A stretch of DNA of 64,000 nucleotides from Streptomyces sp. NBC_01465 (GTDB lineage Bacteria > Actinomycetota > Actinomycetes > Streptomycetales > Streptomycetaceae). Under the pieces are notes generated by a model, which did no database searches, was not told where the DNA came from, and worked only from the letters and a program-made list of their open reading frames with translations. Where the stretch lies: assembly GCF_036227325.1 (NCBI RefSeq), contig NZ_CP109467.1, positions 2,046,001 through 2,110,000 on the forward strand, read 5' to 3'. Positions 34,611 through 42,146 of the stretch are shown here, in pieces. The translations under genes and the position numbers were made by a program. How positions within the stretch are numbered: position 1 is the first letter of the stretch; every line of letters starts with the position of its first letter.

Positions 34611-35311
34611 GAGTTGTCCTGACCGCTGCCGGTCTGTGCGCTGTCGGAGACGATCCGGCCGTCCTTGAGCGAGACGGTCCGGTCGCATTCGGCTGCCACC
34701 GCCGCTTCGTGCGTGGCGATCAGCGTCGTCAGCCCGTACTCCGCCGACAGTGCGTGCAGCAGGGCGGTGATCTGCTCGCCGGTGGCCGAGTCCAGGGCCC
34801 CGGTGGGCTCGTCGGCGAGCAGCAGCCGAGGCCGCCCGATCAGGGCCCGAGCGATGGCGACCCGCTGCTGCTGGCCCCCGGAGAGCTGCGAAGGCAGCGC
34901 CTTCTCGCGGCCCGCCAGGCCCACCGCGTCCAGGAGTTCGCGGGCTCGCGCGGCCCGGTCGAAGTCCACCTTGCGGGGCAGTACGGGTGCGATCACATTG
35001 TCCAGGGCGGTGAGCGCGGGCAGCAGATGGAACCGCTGGAAGACGAAGCCGATCCCGCGCCGGTAGCGGGCCAGCTCGCGCCGCCCCAGCGCCGTCACCT
35101 CGTCCTCCCCCACGACGATTCTGCCGCCGTCCGCCCGCTCCACCGCCCCGATCATGTGCAGCAGGGTGGACTTCCCCGAGCCGGACGCCCCGGTCAGCGC
35201 CACCGCACTGCCCGGGGCGATCTCCAGGCTGATCCCGTCGGCGGCGATGATCCGCCCCTCCCCGGTGCCGAACTCCTTGCGAACGGCGTCCAGTTGTATC
35301 CGTACGGTCAC
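34583..35311 (-). CDS. ABC transporter ATPase, MacB/LolD type
   Basis: 242 residues with Walker A GASGSGKST, signature LSGGQQQRVAIARAL, Walker B LLLADEPTGALD and a switch His in IATHEAAVAA. This class pairs with FtsX-type permeases that extrude or give protection against peptides and lipoproteins (BceAB, MacB, LolCDE). Start at GTG 35311 with GGAGGGG upstream. It lies 37 nt behind the large permease gene, so the two form one unit. Near the Cys-rich peptide gene it may provide self-protection or a second export route (inference). Confidence 0.9.
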   Translation of the reverse strand: MTVRIQLDAVRKEFGTGEGRIIAADGISLEIAPGSAVALTGASGSGKSTLLHMIGAVERADGGRIVVGEDEVTALGRRELARYRRGIGFVFQRFHLLPALTALDNVIAPVLPRKVDFDRAARARELLDAVGLAGREKALPSQLSGGQQQRVAIARALIGRPRLLLADEPTGALDSATGEQITALLHALSAEYGLTTLIATHEAAVAAECDRTVSLKDGRIVSDSAQTGSGQDNSQAASVSSL

Positions 35312-35348
35312 GGCTTCCGCCCCTCCCTGTTGCGCATCATCGTGCGTG

Positions 35349-38246
35349 TCACTCCGCGGAGAGGAGTGCGGCCAGCGGAGCGCCCCGGCGGGACAGGGCG
35401 GGGACAAGGCTCGCGGCGACGGCGAGCAGCAGTCCGCCGGCCGCACAGCACGCGGCGGCGGCACACACCGCCCCGGTCGGCCGCCCGGTGAACCACCAGG
35501 TCGCGCCGAGTCCGGCCGCCGCACCCACCAGACTCCCGGCCAGGCCGAGCAGGGCACCTTCGGCGCAGATCAGCCGGGTGAGCTCACCGTCCGACCAGCC
35601 GGAGGCGGACAGGGCGGCCAGTTCGCCGTCCCGTTCGCGGGTGTTGAGATACACGGTGTCGGCGAGCGCGAACGCCCCGAGCAGAACGGTGAGGGCGGCG
35701 GCGGCCACATCCACCCCGCGCACCTCCAGCGAGACGGCGTCTCCCAGCACGGTGCCCTGCGCCGAACCGTGGAAGGCCCAGGTCACGGCCGCCAGCAGGG
35801 TCACGGACGCGACGCCGGTGGCGAGCGCCAGCACACCCAGCGCGCTGCGGGCCGGAACCCGTACGAGTTGGGCCAGCGCCATCCCGGTCACGGTCCGCCG
35901 GTGCCGGGCCCTGCCGCGGGCGTGCGCGGGCGGGTGCAGGGCGTGCGCGGGGTGGGAGCGCCCGGCCCTGAGTGCGGGAGGCAGGGCCGCCGCCAGGGCC
36001 ACCGCTGCCACCAGCGGGACCGCCAGCGCGACCCGCCCGGCCGTCACCTCGAGCCCGAAGGCCGCCCCGAGCGGCAGCGAAACCGCCGCCCCCAGCCCTC
36101 CGGCGGCCACCGCCACCAGCCCCACCTCGCCCAGGACCAGCGCCGCCAGCCGCCACCCCGGCCAGCCCACACAGGCCAGCACCGCGAGCTCCTTGCGCCG
36201 GGTCCGCACCGAGGCGGAGACCGCGTTGCCCAGAAACACCGCGCACACGACCAGCACCAGCCCGAACAGCAGCACGCTCTTGCGGTCCACCGCCCTCACC
36301 AGGGCGACGGCGACGCCCTTCACCGTCCAGTCCTCGGTGACGTGCAGTGCCGGCCGCCCGAATCTGCCCTTCGCCACGGTGATTTCACGCGGGGCAGGCG
36401 AGGCACCTGCGGTGATGTCCACCGTCAGGCCGGTGGCGGTGGCGATCTGTTCGGCGACCTTACGGATCCGCTCCTGCGACACCTTGTCGATGCCGGTGAC
36501 CCCGGCCACCCGTACGCGTACGGCGGAAATCGGGGCGGCGGCCTGGTCGCTGTCCCCGGCCAGCAGCGAGGGCAGCGCGGCGAGCGTGGTGACCATCTGC
36601 GGGGGCGCGGCGAGGTAGCCCGCCGGATTGCTGCTGGGCAGCCAGTCCTTGCCGTTCAGAGCGTTGCGGGAGTCGGTGTCGGCGGGGGTTGCGCGGGCGG
36701 GTTCGTACGTTTCCAGAGGAACTCGGGAGAGGCCGGAGAAGCGGGTGAGGCGGGAGGCATCGAAGGTGCCGAGGAGATGGCCGTCGGGCGAGATACCGGC
36801 GGGGGCCGTGACGTCCATGGAGGTCATGGCACGGAACGCGGTGTCGTGCACCGCCCAGGAGGGCGGGGTGCCGCCGCCGGTGTTCCAGTACGACCAGGCG
36901 GAGGACGAGTCGCCGGGGGACCTGGGCTTCAGCGGGGCGGTGGCGCCGGCGGTGGCGTCGGATCGCCCGTCGTCGGCGTAGGAGACCGCGCCGGTCCGGA
37001 GCAGCCGATCCAGGGGGAGGGACAACCCCCCTGATGCGGAGCCGGCGTCCGGACCGGAGACGGCCCGGTGGTAGATGTCGGCCACATCGGCGGCCAGTTT
37101 CTCACCCGCCGCTCCCCCGGTTCCGCTCCCGCTCGGCTTCAACACGGCGAGTCTGGAAGGGAGTTCGCTCGCGGGGGCTGCCGCGACCGCACCCACATCG
37201 CCGGCCAACGGCGTGACAGTACTGACCAGTTGCTCGTCCACCCCCGGCGCATCGGCCATCAGCACGGGGATGCCCGCCTCCTGGTTCGGTTCGGCGCCCT
37301 TGACGGCCGGCCTCTCGCTCTCCTTGAAGTACCGGCCGCTGGTCATCGCGCCGTCGAGACCGACCAGCGCGGCCTCCTGCGCCGGGTCCACGGCGGCGAC
37401 CAGCAGGCTCAGCGGCCAGCCCACCCGGATCTCTGCGTGCCGGAGGGTGCGCGGACTGTAGGCGCCTCCGGATCCAGCCCCGGTGGTGGTGTACGTACCG
37501 TCGGCGTTCCGCCGGACGACCACGATCCGGTCGCGGCCCGCCGCCTCGGTGGTGTCGCGGCCCTGCTCGAACCCGTCCAGCGGGCAGAGCGGAACGGCCC
37601 TCCCTCCGTCGCGGATCTCCACGGGGAAGGTCGAGCTGCCACAGTCGCCGGGGTCGACATCGAGCCGTTTCCCCTTGTACTCCCACTGGTTGAGGATCTG
37701 CCTGCCGCCGAGCCCGTCGTCCACCGGAGCCGTCTTGTTGTAGACCACCGGTCGGCTGGTGACGTACACATACGTCACTCCAGGGTCCTGATACCGGCTC
37801 CCGCCGCGATCCGCGAGCCACTGGTTCGACACCCGCAGCAGCTGTCGTTCGCGGGAGGGGTCGACCAGACCGGTCACGTCGACGGTCGCCTCCGGTGCGA
37901 CCTGCGCATATCCGAGCACGGCCACCGGTGCCGACACCTCCACCCCCGGTGTCGCCGTGATCCGCTTCCACTGCGCGAGGGTGATCCCCCCGAACTGCCC
38001 GGACAGGAAGTTCGGCCGCACGCTCCCGCTCCGCTTCTCCAGCGCTCCCGCGGATCCCCTGGGGCGTACCAGCACGTCGTAGGCCGTCCGGAAGCTCCCG
38101 TCCGCCGTCCTGGTGACCGTCAGCCGCGAGGTGTCCACCGACCCGGTGAGCAGCAGAAACCCGCTGGTCGCCACCATCACCCCGAGCAGCATGGTCAGCG
38201 AGCGCACGGCCTGCAGCCGCACCTGGTCGACGATCATCCTGAACAT
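35349..38246 (-). CDS. Large FtsX-like ABC permease
   Basis: 965 residues. One membrane helix near the N-terminus (LTMLLGVMVATSGFLLLTG) is followed by ~540 extracytoplasmic residues. Then comes a three-helix FtsX-type bundle beginning at VLLFGLVLVVCAVFLGNAV, a linker, and a second bundle near the C-terminus. This is the duplicated arrangement of MacB/LolE/BceB-like permeases. The large external domain probably handles a peptide or cell-envelope substrate. ATG at 38246 with GGAG upstream; 70 nt behind the small peptide gene, across a strong hairpin. Confidence 0.88.
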   Translation of the reverse strand: MFRMIVDQVRLQAVRSLTMLLGVMVATSGFLLLTGSVDTSRLTVTRTADGSFRTAYDVLVRPRGSAGALEKRSGSVRPNFLSGQFGGITLAQWKRITATPGVEVSAPVAVLGYAQVAPEATVDVTGLVDPSRERQLLRVSNQWLADRGGSRYQDPGVTYVYVTSRPVVYNKTAPVDDGLGGRQILNQWEYKGKRLDVDPGDCGSSTFPVEIRDGGRAVPLCPLDGFEQGRDTTEAAGRDRIVVVRRNADGTYTTTGAGSGGAYSPRTLRHAEIRVGWPLSLLVAAVDPAQEAALVGLDGAMTSGRYFKESERPAVKGAEPNQEAGIPVLMADAPGVDEQLVSTVTPLAGDVGAVAAAPASELPSRLAVLKPSGSGTGGAAGEKLAADVADIYHRAVSGPDAGSASGGLSLPLDRLLRTGAVSYADDGRSDATAGATAPLKPRSPGDSSSAWSYWNTGGGTPPSWAVHDTAFRAMTSMDVTAPAGISPDGHLLGTFDASRLTRFSGLSRVPLETYEPARATPADTDSRNALNGKDWLPSSNPAGYLAAPPQMVTTLAALPSLLAGDSDQAAAPISAVRVRVAGVTGIDKVSQERIRKVAEQIATATGLTVDITAGASPAPREITVAKGRFGRPALHVTEDWTVKGVAVALVRAVDRKSVLLFGLVLVVCAVFLGNAVSASVRTRRKELAVLACVGWPGWRLAALVLGEVGLVAVAAGGLGAAVSLPLGAAFGLEVTAGRVALAVPLVAAVALAAALPPALRAGRSHPAHALHPPAHARGRARHRRTVTGMALAQLVRVPARSALGVLALATGVASVTLLAAVTWAFHGSAQGTVLGDAVSLEVRGVDVAAAALTVLLGAFALADTVYLNTRERDGELAALSASGWSDGELTRLICAEGALLGLAGSLVGAAAGLGATWWFTGRPTGAVCAAAACCAAGGLLLAVAASLVPALSRRGAPLAALLSAE

Positions 38247-38277
38247 CGGGCTCCGACGGGTCGGTTGAGCGAGGGCG

Positions 38278-38310
38278 CGGTGCCCAGCGGAAGGATCCCG
38301 CTGGGCACCG
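38278..38310 (-). terminator. Hairpin between peptide gene and permease
   Basis: Perfect 13-bp stem (38278-38290 with 38298-38310), 7-nt loop, starting 7 nt after the peptide gene's stop. Expected to stop most transcripts after the peptide, giving it excess over the transporter. Confidence 0.8.
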
Positions 38311-38316
38311 GCAACA

Positions 38317-38517
38317 TCACGGGGCCTGTACGCAGCAGCTCTTGTACGAGGGGTCGACGACACCGTCCTTGTAGCGCACGTTGTGCCAGACGTTGGTTCC
38401 GGAGCCGTACGGGCACGTATTGCGCGTGCACTTGTACGTGTACGTCACCGCCTCCGCCGTCACCGACGGCACGACCCTCTCCAGCGCCGAGTCCGCAAGT
38501 CTGCGAAGAACCTTCAC
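38317..38517 (-). CDS. Four-cysteine secreted-peptide precursor (candidate)
   Basis: A 66-residue product I cannot assign to a family. The first 23 residues form a charged amphipathic leader (MKVLRRLADSALERVV) without the hydrophobic core of a Sec signal, ending in A21-E22-A23, a classic AxA signal-peptidase site. Cleavage there would leave 43 residues with Cys30, Cys35, Cys61 and Cys62, rich in Tyr, Thr and Asn and basic overall. There are few Ser/Cys pairs for lanthionine and no RiPP-modifying enzyme nearby, so two disulfides are the likely crosslinks. Neighbours supply redox proteins, an exporter and a signal peptidase. GGAGGCG precedes the ATG at 38517. Confidence 0.75.
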   Translation of the reverse strand: MKVLRRLADSALERVVPSVTAEAVTYTYKCTRNTCPYGSGTNVWHNVRYKDGVVDPSYKSCCVQAP

Positions 38518-38583
38518 GCTCGCCTCCTGACAACTTCTCCGGCCCCGTCCGGGGCCGACTCGCCCCGGACGCTAGACCGTTGC

Positions 38584-38623
38584 CGCATATTTCCCGCACA
38601 CGTCCCTGTGTGCTGGATATGTG
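38584..38623. promoter_or_regulatory. Dyad in the divergent promoter region of the peptide cluster
   Basis: GCACAC (38596-38601) and GTGTGC (38608-38613) face each other across 6 nt, with outer CGCATAT/ATATGTG arms (6 of 7 paired). It lies midway between the peptide gene and the mauE-like gene and could control both. Confidence 0.5.
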
Positions 38624-38681
38624 CGCGCGCCTCGTACCGTCCCGGGAGTCACAGACACGACTCCCGTACGGAGGCCGGACC

Positions 38682-39272
38682 ATGTCGTCCTTCCTGGTCG
38701 GCGCCGAGGTGCTGCTGGCCGTGGTGCTGCTCGGCGCGGCGCTGGGCAAGGCCAGGGCCGAAGGGGCTGCCGCGTTCACCCGGACCCTTCGGGCGCTCGG
38801 CCTGCGCCACCCGGGCCTCCTCCGCGCCGCAACTCTCGCGGTGCCGGGGGCCGAGGGCTGTGCCGCGGTCCTGCTCCTCGTGCCGGCGGCCTCCGGCGCA
38901 GGACTCGTCCTGACGACCCTGCTCATGGCCGCTCTCACGACGCTGGTCGCGCTGGTGGTGCGGTCCGGGAAGGAGGTGCCCTGCGCCTGCTTCGGCGGCC
39001 GGGGCCGTTCCCTCGGCGCACTCCACCTGTCCCGCAACACGGCACTGACGCTGGCGGCGGCAGCAGGTGCCGTCCTCCACTTCTCCGGGGCCGGCCCGGA
39101 CGGCATCACCGCACCCGCACCCGCATCTGTCGTCGCGGCGGTCGCCGGCGCCTGTGCCGGACTGGTGGTGACGCGGCTGGAAGACATCGCCGACCTGTTC
39201 GCCCCAAGCTCCGTAAGTTCCGCGCCCGCACCCGTTCCCGCGCCCGCACCCCGACCTGTCCAGAACCGTTAG
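38682..39272 (+). CDS. MauE/DoxX-like redox membrane protein
   Basis: 196 residues with four membrane helices and the MauE-family pair in PCACFGG (Cys101, Cys103) at the start of the third; Cys60 lies in helix two. MauE-type proteins work with thioredoxin-like partners to form or shuffle disulfides outside the membrane (first known from methylamine dehydrogenase maturation). The last ~25 residues are a Pro/Ala-rich tail. A strong GGAGG precedes ATG 38682. First gene of a four-gene operon; the thioredoxin gene follows after 9 nt. Confidence 0.85.
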   Translation: MSSFLVGAEVLLAVVLLGAALGKARAEGAAAFTRTLRALGLRHPGLLRAATLAVPGAEGCAAVLLLVPAASGAGLVLTTLLMAALTTLVALVVRSGKEVPCACFGGRGRSLGALHLSRNTALTLAAAAGAVLHFSGAGPDGITAPAPASVVAAVAGACAGLVVTRLEDIADLFAPSSVSSAPAPVPAPAPRPVQNR

Positions 39273-39281
39273 GACTCGCCC

Positions 39282-39761
39282 GTGCTCGCCAACGGCCTTT
39301 CCGTGACCGCTGTCCTGCTGTCGCTGCTCAACCTGGTCCTCCTCCTCGGTGTGATCCGCAGACTGCGCGACCAGTCCGCCGCGCCCGCCCCGCACCACGC
39401 CGACTCACCGCTGCCGCCCGGCAGCCTGGTCGACCTCCCTCGACTCCCCACGCTCATCGCCTTCTTCGCGCCCGGCTGCGCACCCTGCGACGATCTCCTC
39501 GGCCCCTTCGCCGAGGCCGCCCGCAGGCACCCCGGCGGAAGCGGCCGGGTGGCGGCCGTCCTGGTCGGCGAGGTCGACGCGCCACGGTACGAGCAAGCCC
39601 TGTCCGGTGTGTCCGCGCTGATCCCGCAGGAGGACTCCGACCTGTGGACCAAGACGTTCCGCGTACGAGGCTTCCCGCAGGTCTACGCGCTCTCCCCTGA
39701 GGGCGTTGTCCTCTGGGGGGCCTCCAGCGTGAACGAACTCGCCCATCGGACGGCGCGGTGA
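39282..39761 (+). CDS. Membrane-anchored TlpA-like thioredoxin
   Basis: 159 residues from GTG 39282: one N-terminal membrane helix (VTAVLLSLLNLVLLLGVI), a short linker, then a thioredoxin fold with active site FFAPGCAPCDD (Cys66-x-x-Cys69) and the cis-Pro segment RGFPQVY. It is presumably held on the outer face and passes electrons to or from the MauE-like neighbour, forming or isomerising disulfides in the exported peptide (inference). The stop overlaps the exporter start (GTGA). Confidence 0.88.
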   Translation: MLANGLSVTAVLLSLLNLVLLLGVIRRLRDQSAAPAPHHADSPLPPGSLVDLPRLPTLIAFFAPGCAPCDDLLGPFAEAARRHPGGSGRVAAVLVGEVDAPRYEQALSGVSALIPQEDSDLWTKTFRVRGFPQVYALSPEGVVLWGASSVNELAHRTAR

Positions 39762-41641
39762 GTGCGGCGGACACGTCGACGTCCACCCGTCTCCGTCTGG
39801 CGGGCCGCCTCCTGCTGACCACCAGCCCCGGACTCCTCCTCCTGACGCTCCTGCTCACCGCCCTCGAAGCGGCCTGCCCGCTTGCCGCAGCCCTGTTCAC
39901 CACCGGCCTGGTCGACGAACTCACCGGACAGGGCAAAGGTGCGGGCACGGCCGGCGGCAACCCCCATCCCCTGGCCTGGGCCGCAGGACTGGCGGCCGCC
40001 GGTGCGGTGGCCGCCGTACTGCCGCACATCGACCGTACGGTCCGCAACACCCTGGCCCGTGCCGTGGCCCTGGCCGCGCAGGACCGTCTCTACGCGGCCG
40101 TCTGCGCCCAGCCCGGTCTCGCCTGGTACGAGGACCCGGCCCGCCTCGATCGGCTGCGGCAGGCCCAGCAGTGCGGGCAGGACATTCCCTTTCAACTCCT
40201 GGAGTCCGGGACTGCCTTGGTACGCGGCGTCCTCCTGCTCGGCGGCTTCGCCACCGCCCTGGCCGGGGTCGACCCCAGGCTGGCGCTCCTCACCGCCGCC
40301 GGCGCGGTCCCCCAGCTCCTGGCGGAATTCAAACTGGCCGGGGAGCAGGCGGAATCGGCGCGGTACCTCTCGGCCGCCGAACGCCGGGAGATCTTCTTCT
40401 CGATGCTGCTCGGCGCCGAACCCGCCGCCAAGGAGGTGCGCCTGTTCGGCGCGGGCGACCTGCTGCGCCGCCGGATGTCGGACGCCCGCCGCGCCTCGGA
40501 CCAGACCAGGCAACGGCTCGACCGCCGCTCCCTCGCCCTGAACGCCCTGCCGGTGCTGGTCACCTCGGGCGTCACCGCGGGAACACTGCTCTGGGCGGTC
40601 GCCCGGATCTCCGCAGGCGCTCTGACCGCGGGCGATCTGATGCTGGTCCTGGCCGGGTCGGCGGCAGTCCAGAGCGGCCTGGGCTCGCTGGCCTCCTCCT
40701 CCGCGGACGCCCGGCACCACCTTCTGGTCTTCTCCGCGTACGCCGACCTCGTCACCGCACCTCCTCAGCTGGTCACCACCGAGCCTGCGCTCCCCGCGCA
40801 ACCGCTGGCTTCCCCGGCCTCACCGGCCTCCCCGACGTCCTGCGTCGAGTTCCAGGACGTGTGGTTCCGCTACGGCCCGGACCTCCCCTGGATACTCCGA
40901 GGCGTCACCCTGCGCATGGAGGCCGGCACCAGCCTCGGCCTGGTCGGTGTCAACGGGGCGGGCAAGAGCACCCTGGTGAAGCTCCTCTGCCGCTTCTACG
41001 ATCCCGAACGCGGCCGCATTCTCTGGAACGGAACCGACCTGAGGCGTATCCGCCCCGAGGATCTCCGGTCCCGACTGAGCGTCCTCTTCCAGGACTTCAT
41101 GAGCTACGAGATGACCGCCACCGAGAACATCGCCATCGGCGACCCGGGGGCAGCAGCCCACCCCGGCCGAATCCGGGAAGCGGCCCGCCGCGCCGGGATC
41201 GACGAAGTCCTCTCCACCCTCCCCGGCGGCTACGACACCATGCTCACCCGCGCGTTCGCCGCCGAAGGGGAACAGGGCACAGCGGAGAGCGGGGTCGTCC
41301 TCTCCGGCGGGCAGTGGCAGCGCGTGGCCCTGGCCCGCTCCCTCCTCCGCGAGAACCGCGACCTGTTCGTCCTGGACGAGCCGACCGCGTCGCTCGACCC
41401 GGTCGCCCAGGCAGAGGTCGCCACCCTGATCCACGGTCACGGCCTCGGCCGCACCAGACTGCTCGTCTCGCACCGGCTCAGCGAGATCCGCACCGCCGAC
41501 ATGATCGCTGTCCTGGACGGCGGAACAGTCGCCGAATACGGCCCGCACGATGAGCTGATGCGGCGAGAGGGCGGCCTGTACGCAACGGCCTTCCGCGCGC
41601 AGGCGGCCGGCTACCAGGAGCGGGAAGGAGCGGCGCGGTGA
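39758..41641 (+). CDS. ABC exporter, fused membrane and ATPase domains
   Basis: 627 residues: a six-helix type-IV exporter domain (about 1-330), then an ATPase with Walker A GVNGAGKST, Q-loop VLFQDFMSYEMTATEN, signature LSGGQWQRVALARSL and Walker B LFVLDEPTASLD. There is no N-terminal C39 peptidase, so leader removal must be done by another enzyme; the next gene encodes one. Such half-size exporters form homodimers and carry lantibiotics and other peptides. GTGA overlaps at both ends (with the thioredoxin and signal peptidase genes) enforce fixed ratios. Confidence 0.92.
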   Translation: MSAADTSTSTRLRLAGRLLLTTSPGLLLLTLLLTALEAACPLAAALFTTGLVDELTGQGKGAGTAGGNPHPLAWAAGLAAAGAVAAVLPHIDRTVRNTLARAVALAAQDRLYAAVCAQPGLAWYEDPARLDRLRQAQQCGQDIPFQLLESGTALVRGVLLLGGFATALAGVDPRLALLTAAGAVPQLLAEFKLAGEQAESARYLSAAERREIFFSMLLGAEPAAKEVRLFGAGDLLRRRMSDARRASDQTRQRLDRRSLALNALPVLVTSGVTAGTLLWAVARISAGALTAGDLMLVLAGSAAVQSGLGSLASSSADARHHLLVFSAYADLVTAPPQLVTTEPALPAQPLASPASPASPTSCVEFQDVWFRYGPDLPWILRGVTLRMEAGTSLGLVGVNGAGKSTLVKLLCRFYDPERGRILWNGTDLRRIRPEDLRSRLSVLFQDFMSYEMTATENIAIGDPGAAAHPGRIREAARRAGIDEVLSTLPGGYDTMLTRAFAAEGEQGTAESGVVLSGGQWQRVALARSLLRENRDLFVLDEPTASLDPVAQAEVATLIHGHGLGRTRLLVSHRLSEIRTADMIAVLDGGTVAEYGPHDELMRREGGLYATAFRAQAAGYQEREGAAR

Positions 41642-42105
41642 CCACCCGCCTCATCGTGGTGTCGACCGCCGTGGGCGCGGCCGTCCTCGCGGGAGTCGGG
41701 CTCGTGTGCCGGCTGAGTTGGCTTCGCAGGAACATCCTCCTGGTCACGGTGGAGGGACGCAGCATGGAGCCGACCCTGGTGGGGGGCGACAGAGTCGTCG
41801 TCCGGCGTACCGCACCGCAGCGCCTGAAGCGCGACGACATCGTCGTCTGCCCTCTGCAGCTTCCCGACGGAGCACTGCTCGTCCCGGTCGAGGGCGGGGC
41901 GGGCACGGACCAGTTCTGGATCAAACGACTCGCAGCACTGCCCGGCGACCCCCTCCCGCCAGGAGTGGAAGGACATCCCGGCCCGGTCCCGTCAGAACTC
42001 GCTGTACTCCTGGGCGACAACGCGGCGTTGAGCATCGACTCCCGCCAGACCGGCCCCATCCGGCTGGAGAACATCATCGGAGTGGTGGTGCGCGGCCCGA
42101 CCTGA
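41638..42105 (+). CDS. S26-family signal peptidase
   Basis: 155 residues, short for the family: an N-terminal membrane helix (VVSTAVGAAVLAGVGLVC), the catalytic serine box EGRSMEPTL (Ser42) and the lysine box FWIKRLAALPGD (Lys96), then GDNAALSIDSR. The type I signal peptidase Ser-Lys dyad cuts after AxA, which is exactly what the 66-residue peptide offers. Last gene of the operon, coupled by GTGA to the exporter. A dedicated leader peptidase is more likely than a housekeeping Lep because of this position. Confidence 0.9.
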   Translation: MTTRLIVVSTAVGAAVLAGVGLVCRLSWLRRNILLVTVEGRSMEPTLVGGDRVVVRRTAPQRLKRDDIVVCPLQLPDGALLVPVEGGAGTDQFWIKRLAALPGDPLPPGVEGHPGPVPSELAVLLGDNAALSIDSRQTGPIRLENIIGVVVRGPT

Positions 42106-42146
42106 TCCGGCCCGACAAGGGGAAACGGGTCGCAGCGGGGCCCCGA

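Noticed and set aside
38317..38517. Peptide gene as a lanthipeptide or other modified RiPP precursor
   Set aside because: No LanM/LanBC, radical SAM, YcaO or other modifying enzyme lies within reach; the neighbours indicate disulfide formation instead.
38541..38556. GGCCCC-GTCC-GGGGCC before the peptide gene as a riboswitch or attenuator
   Set aside because: A 6-bp GC hairpin is common by chance at this base composition and nothing else supports regulation.
37068..38681. Open plus-strand frame running opposite the FtsX-like permease into the MauE-like gene
   Set aside because: It is the antisense of a clear permease; only the part from ATG 38682 with its own GGAGG is real.
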